From CAVQMC01 sp963713505 (GTDB taxonomy: Bacteria > Bacteroidota > Ignavibacteria > Ignavibacteriales > Ignavibacteriaceae), in the NCBI GenBank assembly GCA_963713505.1, contig CAVQMC010000011.1:124001-188000 (forward strand): a DNA stretch of 64,000 nucleotides, read 5' to 3'. Positions 29,673-39,596 of this stretch are shown here, piece by piece. The notes below the pieces were generated by a model. The model was not told the DNA's origin. It searched no databases and was given only the letters and a program-made list of their open reading frames with translations. The stretch's first letter is position 1; each line of letters begins with the position of its first letter. The position numbers and the translations under genes are program-made.

Positions 29673-30299
29673 ATGGGCAATCAAAATGAATTTCCTCTTA
29701 ATTTTGATGTTGATTATCCGGAAAAACTTGATCGATTTACAACCTTCTTTAGAATAATAATTGCAATTCCGATTCTTATAATTTTAGGGTTGATCTCGGG
29801 ACCGGAAGCCGGACATAGGATGAATGATAATGTAAAATTTATTTATAATGCCGGCGGACTTATTTTTGCGGCGACTTTATTAATGATTTTGTTCAGACAA
29901 AAATATCCCAAATGGTGGTTTGACTGGAACATTGCATTTACAAAATTTTCTTTAAGGGTTTGTGCTTATTTACTGCTTTTAAGAAGTGAATATCCTTCTA
30001 CTGATGAAGAACAATCCGTTCATTTTGAAATTCCGTATCCGGATGTTCAAAAAGATTTAAATAGATGGATGCCTTTAGTAAAATGGCTTCTTGCAATACC
30101 GCATTATATCATACTAACTTTTTTATATCTGGCGGCATTTTTTTGTGTTGTAATGTCGTGGTTTGCAATTGTATTTGCAGGTAAATATCCAAAAGGATAT
30201 TTTGATTTTGTAGTTGGGGTTATTCGCTGGTCATTAAGAGTAGATGCATATGCATTTTTATTGACAACTGATAAATATCCGTTATTTAGTTTGAAGTAA
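29673..30299 (+). CDS. DUF4389 membrane protein
   Basis: 208 residues with four membrane helices. The double repeat of FRIIIAIP/KWLLAIPHYIIL and the matching KYPKWWFDWNIAFTKFSLRVCAYLLLL / KYPKGYFDFVVGVIRWSLRVDAYAFLLT blocks identify DUF4389, with two related halves. The family occurs in many bacteria and its function is not known. AAAGGA precedes the ATG. It lies 40 bases before the octaheme cytochrome gene and may be part of the same operon. Confidence 0.85.
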   Translation: MGNQNEFPLNFDVDYPEKLDRFTTFFRIIIAIPILIILGLISGPEAGHRMNDNVKFIYNAGGLIFAATLLMILFRQKYPKWWFDWNIAFTKFSLRVCAYLLLLRSEYPSTDEEQSVHFEIPYPDVQKDLNRWMPLVKWLLAIPHYIILTFLYLAAFFCVVMSWFAIVFAGKYPKGYFDFVVGVIRWSLRVDAYAFLLTTDKYPLFSLK

Positions 30300-30339
30300 A
30301 AAGAATTTTAATTTAGTAATTTAATTATTCAGGGGCGTT

Positions 30340-31828
30340 ATGAACACAAAATTAATTCTGTTAATAATTTTTTGTCTCTCACTTTATTTCTCTTCTTTAA
30401 CAACAGCACAAAACTCCACCCAAAAATAAGCACTGAAACTGAAGATTGTATAAGTTGTCATGAAACTGTGACTCCGGGAATTGTTGCTGATTGGAGAACA
30501 AGTTTACATTCAAAAAATAGTTTTGATAAAGCATTTCAGAAACCGGAAATAGAGCGAAGAGTTTCAAGTAAAGATGTTAATGAAAAGCTGAAAAATGTTG
30601 TTGTTGGATGCTATCGAATGCCACAGTTTAAATGGTGAAAAGCACAAAGATAATTTTGAACATTTCGGATATAAGATAAATATAGTTGTCTCACCTAACG
30701 ACTGCAGCACATGTCATAAAACAGAAGTCGATCGAGTATTTAGAAAGTAAAAAAGCATTTGCATATTTTAATCTAAAGAAGAATCCCGTTTATCATACCT
30801 TGGTTAATACAACAATTGGAGTTAAGAAAGTTGTAGATAAAGAAATTCAAAACTCAGATCCTACCGGTTTTACAGAAAATGAAACTTGTTTTGGCTGTCA
30901 CGGTACTGAAATTAAAGTAGACGGGAAAATTAAAGTAAACAGTGATCTTGGAGAAATTGAAATTCCTAAATTAACTAACTGGCCGAATCAGGGAGTTGGA
31001 AGAATAAATCCTGATGGCAGTTACGGTTCCTGCACAGCCTGCCATCCAAGACATAGTTTTTCAATTGAAATTGCCAGACAACCCAACACTTGCGAACAAT
31101 GCCATCTTGAACCGGATGTTCCGGCATATAATATTTTTGAAGAAAGCAAACATGGAAACATTTTTGAATCCCAGAAGGAAAAATGGAATTGGGAAGAAGT
31201 GCCCTGGAAATTAGGCGAAGATTTTAAGGGTCCAACATGTGCAGTTTGCCATAATAGCTTAATTGTAAATTCACAAGGTGATATAATTGCAAAGCGTTCG
31301 CATGATTTCGGAAGCAGACTTTGGGTTCGTGTTTTTGGTTTGATTTATTCTCATCCGCAGCCAAAATCCGGAAAAACTTTTGAAATTAAAAATCAGGATG
31401 GACTTCCGCTTCCAACTACATTTGATAATAAGAAAGCAGAGGGATATTTAATAAGTCAGAAAGAACAATTTGACAGAAAAACCAATATGATGAAAATTTG
31501 TTCATCCTGTCATGGTCAAAACTGGGTTGAATCTTATTTCGAAAAGATGGATAATACTTTAAAGGAAACTGATCAAATGGTTGAGGCTTCAACGCAATTA
31601 ATTTCTGAAGCATGGAATAAGAAATTAGCCGACAAAACAAATCCGTTTGATGAGTCTATAGAACAGATGTGGGTCCAGCAATGGCTTTTTTATGCAAATT
31701 CCGTTAGATATGCTTCCGCGATGTCAGGACCAGATTATGCAGCATTTAAAAACGGCTGGTGGTACTTGACAAAAAACTTAAATGACATGCATCTTTTAAT
31801 TAAACAAATGGAGGAACAGAAAAAATAA
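30340..31828 (+). CDS. HAO-family octaheme cytochrome c, three frameshifts
   Basis: Periplasmic octahaem cytochrome related to hydroxylamine oxidoreductase. Signal peptide MNTKLILLIIFCLSLYFSS... from ATG 30340. After repair eight CxxCH motifs appear: CISCH, CYECH, CSTCH, CFGCH, CTACH, CEQCH, CAVCH and CSSCH, with the family signatures ACHPRHSFSIEIARQPNTCEQCHLEPDVPAY, ESKHGNIFES and, near the end, AMSGPDYAAFKNGWW. Breaks: one A short near 30415, one base too many near 30615 (TGC and TGCCAC are 7 instead of 6 bases apart, so a haem motif is split), and one too many near 30733. About 495 residues. HAO relatives oxidise hydroxylamine or reduce nitrite; direction here cannot be told, nor whether the active-site haem is cross-linked. 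Confidence 0.85.
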
Positions 31829-31909
31829 TTAAATTTTTTATCCGTGAACATAATTTCTGTATTAAACATTTAATTATAAATTTATTTGTTTATAAAATAA
31901 GGGGAGAAA

Positions 31910-32555
31910 ATGCCTTCATCGGAAGAAATATTAAATGGACTATTTGGGATAGTAAGCAAGTATCATTTTTATGCTCTTTTTTGGCACATTTTATTTTACT
32001 TATTGATAATTATTCTTTCCGCCGGCTGGAAACCAACAAACAAAATTTTATCTGTGATTTTAAGTTTTCCATTATTTTCTGTTAGTATATTTGCATGGAT
32101 TGCAGGCAATCCGTTTAATGGATTTATGTTTGCATTTTTCGGATTAGTGTTATTGTTAAGCGGATTAAGAAATACAAATAAAAAAATTACAGTGAGTAAT
32201 ATACTTTTATAAATATTTTGGAATCATTAACAATTATTTATGGATTAGTATATCCTCATTTTATTCCGGATGCAAGTACTTTAACATATTTTTATTCTTC
32301 ACCGATCGGACTTAGTACCTTGTCCGACATTATCAACAGTTATTGGATTTGCAATATTCTATACATGGATTTAAATCTAAAAAATGGTCACTATCTCTTT
32401 GTATATTAGGACTGATTTATGGTATTGTTGGAGTATTCAGATTAAATGTCCTTCTTGATATTGGTTTGTTGTTAGCTGCTATAATTTTAACATTACAAAC
32501 TTATAAAGTAGGAGCAGCGAAGGAAGAAACAGTAAAAAACAGTTTAGTTTTTTAG
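31910..32555 (+). CDS. Membrane protein resembling DUF6064, three frameshifts
   Basis: Three consecutive frames join into one protein of about 215 residues with six or so helices: FYALFWHILFYLLIIILSAGW, ILSVILSFPLFSVSIFAWIAG, then (after a break near 32200) ESLTIIYGLVYPHFIPDAS, then (near 32314) GLVPCPTLSTVIGFAIF, then (near 32361) HGFKSKKWSLSLCILGLIYGIVGVF. The GLVPCPT motif and helix layout recall DUF6064, but the match is from memory. No function known. Read unrepaired, the region looks like three unrelated short genes. Confidence 0.5.
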
Positions 32556-32566
32556 TTAAAATTAAA

Positions 32567-32597
32567 AACCCGCTGCGTTAACACAGCGGGTTCTTTA
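32567..32597. terminator. Intrinsic terminator between converging genes
   Basis: AACCCGCTG pairs with CAGCGGGTT around an 8-base loop, followed by CTTTATTAT. It can end both the membrane gene on the left and the SPW-like gene on the right. Confidence 0.75.
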
Positions 32598-32649
32598 TTA
32601 TAATATTCTATTTTAATTTATTTTCTTCTAATTAAAGAAGAACTTTATT

Positions 32650-32970
32650 TTACGATTCTGCAGTAACATGATGAGTTGTGTGCGGATGTTCGGTAATATT
32701 CCATATTGCCATGATGCCGATTAATACACCGAATACAAGAAAGTTCCATTGTACAAATAATCCGAACCATATACCGCTTAAGAAAAGCCATATACCTGCC
32801 GAACCATTAATAACACCCTGCCAGCTTTTATCTGTATAAGTATTCCAGAAACCGAATACAAATGCAACAGCTCCAGGTACCAGCATACTTGCCGGAGTTT
32901 GTAATGATGGAATAAATCCGCATAATATCAACCAAATACCTACTGCTAAATTAAACCATGCTTGCCACAT
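32650..32970 (-). CDS. SPW-repeat-like small membrane protein
   Basis: 106 residues if started at MWQAWFN, where AAAGGA stands six bases upstream; the longer frame has no such site. Four hydrophobic segments in two related halves (WQAWFNLAVGIWLILCGFI / WQGVINGSAGIWLFLSGIWFG) match the SPW-repeat family layout, although the SPW tripeptide itself is replaced. Function unknown. It stands alone on this strand. Confidence 0.6.
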   Translation of the reverse strand: MWQAWFNLAVGIWLILCGFIPSLQTPASMLVPGAVAFVFGFWNTYTDKSWQGVINGSAGIWLFLSGIWFGLFVQWNFLVFGVLIGIMAIWNITEHPHTTHHVTAES

Positions 32971-33301
32971 AACTAATCCTTTCAATTATTCAACGTAACA
33001 TTGAATATTATAAATATTGAACCGTATGCATGCAATAGTTTTAAATCAATAGTGCTTATAATCATTAGAATTTTATGCCTCAAATCAATATTTGCATAAT
33101 ATTAATATTATCCATATTAAATTAACTTTAAATAAAATTAATTTTCTTTTAATGAAAAAGTATTTATTAAAATGCTCTTTCTTTTGAAAAATTTATTGAC
33201 TTATTTTTAACATTGCATTAATGAAGCAGTTAAATAAATTTATTTGTAAATTATATTAAAATGAAATACAAAAATTCAAATTAACTTATGCGGAGAATAT
33301 T

Positions 33302-35309
33302 ATGAAATATTCGTTTACGAACTTTCAATTTTATAATTATTTTAAATCATCCCTTTTTATATTGATAATTTTTCTATTATCAGCAAATATTATTTTTTCA
33401 CAAAATAATAATCACAAACCAATTGATCCAAGACAACATCACGAAGTTAAAGAAGATGATTATGTCAAGGTAACTAGAAGCGCCCAGGCAAGATCCTCTG
33501 CATATAGTTTTTATGCAGATAACGTTTATACTGTCCAGGTAAATGTTGATGCAAGCGGACAAAATATAGTTGGTGATGCTGCAAACGAGCCTTCAATTGC
33601 AGTCGATCCGACTAATCATAATAAAATTGTAATTGGTTGGAGGCAATTTGACACTGTAACAGATAATTTCCGTCAAGCTGGTTATGGTTATACTACTAAT
33701 CATGGACAAACATGGACATTCCCCGGAGTTATTCAGCCTGGCTTTTTTCAATCCGATCCGGTCTTGGGAGCTGATGCTGAAGGATATTTTTACTATAACA
33801 GTCTAACTGACGATCCGACTTTTATGACAAGGGTTTACAAATCCAACAACGGCGGCGCTTCATGGGATAACGGAGTTTTTGCGCAGGGCGGTGATAAACA
33901 ATGGATGACTATAGATCAGCATAACGATCCCGGAAAAGGAAATTTTTATTCTTTCTGGACCAGTTTTTACAGCGTTTGTTATCCGGGTTTTTTTACCCGC
34001 TCAACGAATAACGGCAGCAGTTTTGAAGATTGTACTGTAGTTCCGGATGATCCTTTCATGGGGTACACTTGCTGTTGGTACCGGCGGAACGCTTTATCTT
34101 GCCGGAACCGGCACTTCCGATTTTGTAGTTGAAAAATCTTTAAATGCATATGATTCCAGTCAAACAGTTTCATGGAATATGTCAACAAGCGTAAATCTTG
34201 ATGGTTACATTACTTCTGGGATTCCGCAAAATCCCGACGGTTTAGGAGGTCAGACATGGATAGCTGTTGATACTTCCAACGGTCCTTACAGTGGAAACGT
34301 TTACCTTTTATGTTCTGTTGTACGATATTCAACTTCAGATCCGCTTGATGTTATGTTTGCACGAAGCACTAATGGAGGAGCTACCTGGAGTCAGCCTGTT
34401 AGAGTAAATGATGATATTAGTACTTCAGCTTATCAGTGGTTTGGTACTATGTCTGTTGCGCCGAATCGGAGAATAGATGCCGTTTGGTTGGACACAAGAG
34501 ATCATCCGGCAAATAATTTATCTGCATTATATTATTCGAATTCAAAAGACGGAGGCGAAACGTGGTCGACTAATGAAAGAATCTCCGATTATTTTGATTC
34601 TCATGTCGGCTGGCCGAATCAAAATAAAATGGGTGATTATTTTACTATGATATCCGATAGCACCGGAGCAAACTTAGCATGGGCAGCAACTTTTAATAAT
34701 GAAGAAGATGTTTATTACAGTTATATAACAGACACAACAGGAATTACCCCTGTTGAACTTCAAGCTTTTTCCGCTTCACTGGAAGCTAATACAGTAAATC
34801 TTAACTGGATGACATCTACAGAAACAAACAACCGCGGTTTTGAAATTGAAAGAAGTTCCGATAAAGCAAATTGGAAAACCATTGGATTTAAAGAAGGAAA
34901 CGGAACAACAACTGAACAGCATAATTATACATATTCAGATAAATCGTTTGATTATTCTAGTTCTAAACTTTATTATAGATTAAAACAAGTAGATTATGAC
35001 GGCAGTTTTAAATATTCAAATATTGTAGAAGTAAAAATAGTTCCTGCAGAATATACACTTTCACAAAATTATCCAAATCCATTTAATCCGAGTACAAAAA
35101 TTAATTATACTATTCCTCAAGAAAGTTTTGTGAATTTATCAATTTACAATATGCTTGGACAGAAAGTAATGACACTAATAAACGATAATGAAAAAGCAGG
35201 AAAATATGATGTTACATTTGATGCATCAAAATTGGCAAGCGGAGTTTATTTATATCGATTAACAGCAGGTAATTATGTCTCAGTTAAAAAGATGATACTT
35301 CAAAAATAA
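33302..35309 (+). CDS. Sialidase-fold (BNR-type propeller) T9SS cargo protein, one frameshift
   Basis: Signal peptide to about residue 35. The mature N-terminal part is a six-bladed propeller with Asp-box-like segments (TTNHGQTWTF, KSNNGGASWDNG, STNNGSSFEDC, STNGGATWSQ, SKDGGETWST) and the opening EPSIAVDPTNHNKIVIGW. A +1 break near 34062 (extra G in ATGGGGTAC) splits it; restored text reads FMGTLAVGTGGTLY. The protein continues through the PVELQAFSASLEANTVNLNW linker to a type IX sorting domain (QNYPNPFNPSTKINY ... LYRLTAGNYVSVKKMILQK). About 668 residues. Sialidase activity is not shown: the Arg triad was not identified. Confidence 0.82.
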
Positions 35310-35328
35310 TTTTATAATTAAATAAATT

Positions 35329-35377
35329 ATCCCCGCTTATAGAGATTTTTATCTTTTGTAAGCGGGGATTTTTTTGT
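35329..35377 (+). terminator. Intrinsic terminator of the sialidase-fold gene
   Basis: ATCCCCGCTTA pairs with TAAGCGGGGAT around a 20-base loop and is followed by TTTTTTT. Confidence 0.85.
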
Positions 35378-35489
35378 TAAAATCATCACTTATTTTTTAC
35401 TAATCATTCAAAGAAAAAGCTTTTACTTTAGTTTCTAAAATCAACTGAATTAATTTAGATTTTACTGAATTGAAAATATTAATATATTA

Positions 35490-35590
35490 AACCCTAACCC
35501 GTCCTTCCCCTTAAAATTAAGGGGAAGGTCACATGCAGATGCGTATCACCCTTCTCTTTTGCAAAGGGAAGGGGAGAGGGACAGGTTAGA
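35490..35590. repeat. Nested palindromic repeat, copy 1
   Basis: About 100 bases beginning ACCCTAACCC and ending GGTTAG. It holds an inner hairpin CCTTCCCCTTAA / TTAAGGGGAAGG and a second inner hairpin CCCTTCTCTTT / AAAGGGAAGGGG, all enclosed by CTAACC / GGTTAG. A second copy, about 85% identical, lies 175 bases downstream. The unit resembles palindromic repeats scattered through genomes of this group. Confidence 0.8.
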
Positions 35591-35763
35591 AAGGGAACAG
35601 ATGACGAATCACTTCACCCTAAAACAAATGTTGCAGCTTAAAAGATAACTTTGTTAACCGATTTTACAAAAATTGAAAATTGAGTGCTGCTTAGTAATTC
35701 TTAAAAAGCATTTAAGAGAATTGAAAAAAAAATAAAAGATTTAGAAAATGAATAAGTATTTTA

Positions 35764-35862
35764 AACCCTAACCCGCCCTTCCCCTTAACCTAAGGGGAAG
35801 GTCATACGTAGATGCACATAGCCCTTCCCTTTTAGAAAGGGAAGGGGCGAGGGATAGGTTAG
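35764..35862. repeat. Nested palindromic repeat, copy 2
   Basis: Same architecture and orientation as the copy at 35490. Differences fall mainly in the loops and in compensating stem positions (for example CCCTTCCCTTTT with AAAGGGAAGGG), which suggests selection on pairing. The 740-base gap that holds both copies has no supported gene. Confidence 0.8.
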
Positions 35863-36051
35863 AAGGGAAGTGGAATGACGAAACTTTCAACAAAATAAAT
35901 ACTACAACTCTTAATAACCTCAAGCCAAACAATATGTTTTGCGTTCACATATCTTTATTATTAAATCTTCACAAAAATCAAACATCCATTTTTAACAATC
36001 AAAATTAATCTGTAAATTATTTGGAAAATAATAAAACAGTAGAGGTATGTT

Positions 36052-39000
36052 TTGAAGCTGATAAAAAATTTCTTCCTGCCGTTTTCAATCATTATAATTT
36101 TCATTTGTTTCTCAAATAATCTCAAAGCTCAAGTTAAACCTTCAAACATTACCTCAACGAATCAAATTAATGTTGTCCCTTCCGATCAGCCTTTTGCTTC
36201 TTATTGGTTTCCAATAGATATTTTAAACTGGTCCCCGACAACAGATCCCGATGCACCTTATAACCGTTCCGGTATTGCTTTAAAAGGTAGATACGTTGAC
36301 AGCGTAACAAATGTAAATCCGAATGCAAGATATAATGAAGGAAGAGTAAATCCTTTATCTGCATTTGCACCTACTAGCGACAATCCATCGCAAGGAACAT
36401 TAAATATTAATTATTATACATTCGGTTTCTGGCAGTATATTAACCAGCTTGTATTTTGGGGAGGCTCTGCCGGTGAGGGATTAATACTTGCTCCGAATCC
36501 AACAATAATAGATGCGGCCCATAGAAACGGTGTTAAAGTTTTTGGTAATGTATTCTTTCCACCGACTGCTTACGGCGGGCAATTTCAATGGGTAAATGAT
36601 TTTCTGCAAAAAGAAGGAAATACTTTTCCGGTTGCAGATAAATTAATTGAAGCTGCACAATATTACGGATTTGACGGTTGGTTTATCAATCAGGAAACAG
36701 CAGGTGGAAATTCACAGACTGCTGTAAATATGAGAGAATTTATGACCTACATACAAGAACATTCTAATGTAGAAATTGAATGGTATGATGCAATGACCGA
36801 AAGCGGAAGTATTTCATGGCAGAATCAATTAGACACTCAAAACGATTGGTTCTTTCAATATGGAGATACGCTAGTTTCAAATTCCATGTTTTTAAATTTT
36901 TCCTGGTCTGCATCAGGATTAAACTCTTCTAGAACTTTGGCAAATAATTTAGGCAGAAGCGAATATGATCTTTATTCAGGTATTGATGTTGAAGCTAACG
37001 GTTATAATTCTTATGTAAATTGGAATGGACTTTTTCCTAATAGTCAAGCACATGTTACTTCTTTAGGAATTTACCGCCCGGACTGGTGTTACAATTCTTC
37101 AACAGGTTTAAATGATTATTATAACAAATCAAGTATTTTCTGGGTTGGCTGGAATCATGATCCTAGCAATACTACAACTTCAAACAACTGGAAAGGAATT
37201 GCTAATTATATTCCAGCTTTTACTCCAATAACAGAAGCTCCGTTCACAACAAACTTTTGCACCGGACAGGGTTATGATTTTAATATCAATGGAGAAAAAC
37301 TTTCTTATCCCGAACTTTCTTCAAACGGATGGAATAATTTATCACTGCAGGATGTTCTTCCGACATGGCGCTGGGTAGTCCAAAGCAGCGGCACAAAACT
37401 TACTCCCGAATTTGATTTTTCTGATGCATATTACGGCGGAAATTGTTTAAAAATATCCGGCGACTTAACAAGCGATAATCTTATAAGATTGTATAAAGCA
37501 AATTGTCCGGTTTCTTCAAATACTAAATTTGATATAGCATTTAAAACCGTAAATATAGGTTCTGCAAATATGCAATTAGCAATAGCTTTTGCAAATGCTC
37601 CTTCTACTTATGTTTATTTTGATATCGGTAATACAACTGACACAAGCTGGAATTTAAAAACCTTTGATTTAAGTTCGTACAACGGACAAACAATATCTGA
37701 AATCGCTTTATTTTTCCCCGGAGGTTACGGAAACGGTTATCAAATTAAAGTTGGAAGAATGGGAATTTTTAACGGAAGTATAAATACTCCAAATCCGCCA
37801 ACCAATCTTTATGTAGAAAATAAAGTTGTTGAACCGCAGGGTTTTGTTACGTTAAGACTAAGATGGGATCATTCTACGAGTGATGTTTACTATTATAATA
37901 TATTCCGCAGAAACCAGGATAGTTCTTTAACTTATTTGGGAGGAACTGCCGACAATGCGTACTTTGTTCCTTATGTAAAATATGAACAAGGAGACAGTGC
38001 GGTATCTATTTTAGTTCAAACAGTCGGAAATGATTTTGGAGAATCATCATTTGCAGAAACTTCCTTTGAATGGTTTTCGCCTCCGGGAATTGCAGCAAAT
38101 CCTTCTCCTGCCGATGGAGATTCAATTGCTGTTAGAAATGTTTCACTCGGATGGACACCTGGAAACGGTACAACTTCAAATGATATTTATATAGGCACTA
38201 CAAACCCGCCTCCATTTGCAGCGAATATAACTTCGAATAATTATTATACTGGAATTTTAAGTCCATTTACAACTTACTACTGGCGGGTTGATACAAAAAA
38301 TCAATACTATACAACCGAAGGTGATGTTTGGAGTTTTACAACTGGTAATTCAATAGCTGATACCAATGGTTATGCACTTCAATTTGACGGAACAGACGAT
38401 TTACTGGATTGCGGAAACGGAAGTTCGTTACAGATAACAGGAAATCAAATTACGCTTGAAGCATGGATAAATGTAAATGAATTTAAAAGCCAGCCTTTTG
38501 CAGGAAGTGTAATTGTAAAAGATCAAGGCGGAATTGATGCCGGATATATGATAAGATGCGGCGGCGATGGAATTGTAAACTTTAATATCGGAAACGGGGG
38601 ATGGCACGAAATAAATACGCCTTCCAATGCAATTCAAATAAACAGCTGGCAGCATGTAGCGACCACATACGATGGAACGACAATGAAAATTTATGTGAAT
38701 GGAAATCTTGCTGCTCAGGGAAATAATCCAGGTTTAACTATCGGCAATGCTGTTAACAGTGATTTATTAGTCGGAGAATCTCCGGGATTTCCGGGAAGAG
38801 TTTTTAACGGAAAAATTGATGAAGTAAGAATATGGAATGTTGCAAGAACTCAATCTCAAATACAAAGTACTATGAATAAAATTCTTACACCGGAATATTA
38901 TCAAACACCTGACAGCGGATTGGTTGGTTATTGGAGGATGGATGAAGGCACGGGACAAACTGCTGCTGATCTATCTTACTACTCTAATAATGCAACTTTA

Positions 39001-39363
39001 GGAACCACCCCGGATTCTGATGCAAGTGATCCGCAATGGGTGCAGGCAAATATTTTAATACTAAATGTTAAAAATCAAAAAAATGATAATACCGTTCCAA
39101 CAGAATTTTATCTTTCGCAGAATTATCCCAATCCATTCAATCCAAGTACAAGTATTCAATATGCAATAAGCAGCAGGCAATTAGTTACCTTAAAAATATA
39201 TGACATTTTGGGAAAAGAAGTATCTACTTTAATAAATAAAGAAATTGAACCGGGGAATTATACAATTAAATTTGATGCCGGCAATTTACCGAGCGGAGTT
39301 TATTTTTATAGATTAAAAGCAGGAAATTTTATTCAAACCAGGAAAATGATTTTACTGAAATAG
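36052..39363 (+). CDS. GH85 endo-beta-N-acetylglucosaminidase with LamG and T9SS domains
   Basis: 1103 residues, start TTG with GAGG upstream. Cuts the chitobiose core of N-glycans, freeing the whole sugar chain. Signal peptide to residue 26. The GH85 barrel (about 50-440) shows FWQYINQLVFWGG, VFGNVFFPP and the catalytic FDGWFINQET (about 205-214; Asn and Glu of the substrate-assisted mechanism). A galactose-binding-like domain (about 445-575), an FN3 domain (585-680), an Ig-like/FN3 segment and a concanavalin-type LamG domain (about 770-960, DGTDDLLDCGNGSSLQI) follow, then a type IX sorting domain (QNYPNPFNPSTSIQY ... IQTRKMILLK). Surface N-glycan degradation, working with the GH92 enzyme. 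Confidence 0.92.
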   Translation: MKLIKNFFLPFSIIIIFICFSNNLKAQVKPSNITSTNQINVVPSDQPFASYWFPIDILNWSPTTDPDAPYNRSGIALKGRYVDSVTNVNPNARYNEGRVNPLSAFAPTSDNPSQGTLNINYYTFGFWQYINQLVFWGGSAGEGLILAPNPTIIDAAHRNGVKVFGNVFFPPTAYGGQFQWVNDFLQKEGNTFPVADKLIEAAQYYGFDGWFINQETAGGNSQTAVNMREFMTYIQEHSNVEIEWYDAMTESGSISWQNQLDTQNDWFFQYGDTLVSNSMFLNFSWSASGLNSSRTLANNLGRSEYDLYSGIDVEANGYNSYVNWNGLFPNSQAHVTSLGIYRPDWCYNSSTGLNDYYNKSSIFWVGWNHDPSNTTTSNNWKGIANYIPAFTPITEAPFTTNFCTGQGYDFNINGEKLSYPELSSNGWNNLSLQDVLPTWRWVVQSSGTKLTPEFDFSDAYYGGNCLKISGDLTSDNLIRLYKANCPVSSNTKFDIAFKTVNIGSANMQLAIAFANAPSTYVYFDIGNTTDTSWNLKTFDLSSYNGQTISEIALFFPGGYGNGYQIKVGRMGIFNGSINTPNPPTNLYVENKVVEPQGFVTLRLRWDHSTSDVYYYNIFRRNQDSSLTYLGGTADNAYFVPYVKYEQGDSAVSILVQTVGNDFGESSFAETSFEWFSPPGIAANPSPADGDSIAVRNVSLGWTPGNGTTSNDIYIGTTNPPPFAANITSNNYYTGILSPFTTYYWRVDTKNQYYTTEGDVWSFTTGNSIADTNGYALQFDGTDDLLDCGNGSSLQITGNQITLEAWINVNEFKSQPFAGSVIVKDQGGIDAGYMIRCGGDGIVNFNIGNGGWHEINTPSNAIQINSWQHVATTYDGTTMKIYVNGNLAAQGNNPGLTIGNAVNSDLLVGESPGFPGRVFNGKIDEVRIWNVARTQSQIQSTMNKILTPEYYQTPDSGLVGYWRMDEGTGQTAADLSYYSNNATLGTTPDSDASDPQWVQANILILNVKNQKNDNTVPTEFYLSQNYPNPFNPSTSIQYAISSRQLVTLKIYDILGKEVSTLINKEIEPGNYTIKFDAGNLPSGVYFYRLKAGNFIQTRKMILLK

Positions 39364-39429
39364 AGTAAATTTGAAATTGTAATATCTCTTTCTTTACTAT
39401 AGACGTATACTCAAATTTTCTAATTTATA

Positions 39430-39458
39430 AAAAGTGAACTATAAAGGTTCACTTTTTT
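39430..39458 (+). terminator. Intrinsic terminator of the GH85 gene
   Basis: AAAAGTGAAC pairs with GTTCACTTTT around a 7-base loop, followed by further T. Confidence 0.8.
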
Positions 39459-39596
39459 TATGTCAATATTTATATGATTATAACAATCTATTAAAGAAAG
39501 TTAATTAATTGTGATCAATTTGTGATGAAATAAATTGTAAAAAATTGCATTTAGACATCAAGACAATTCTTCGCTTTTAATTTAATGGAGTTTGAA

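Noticed and set aside
30611..30740. Programmed frameshifting at the TCGA contexts in the octahaem cytochrome gene
   Set aside because: There is no slippery heptamer or downstream structure, and similar one-base breaks occur in many unrelated genes of the window, so sequence error is the simpler explanation.
33302..35309. True sialidase (GH33) assignment
   Set aside because: Asp-box-like turns are present, but the Arg triad and the FRIP motif of active sialidases were not found, so only the fold is claimed.
35490..35862. CRISPR array
   Set aside because: Only two copies, each about 100 bases and strongly palindromic, with no regular short spacers and no cas genes.
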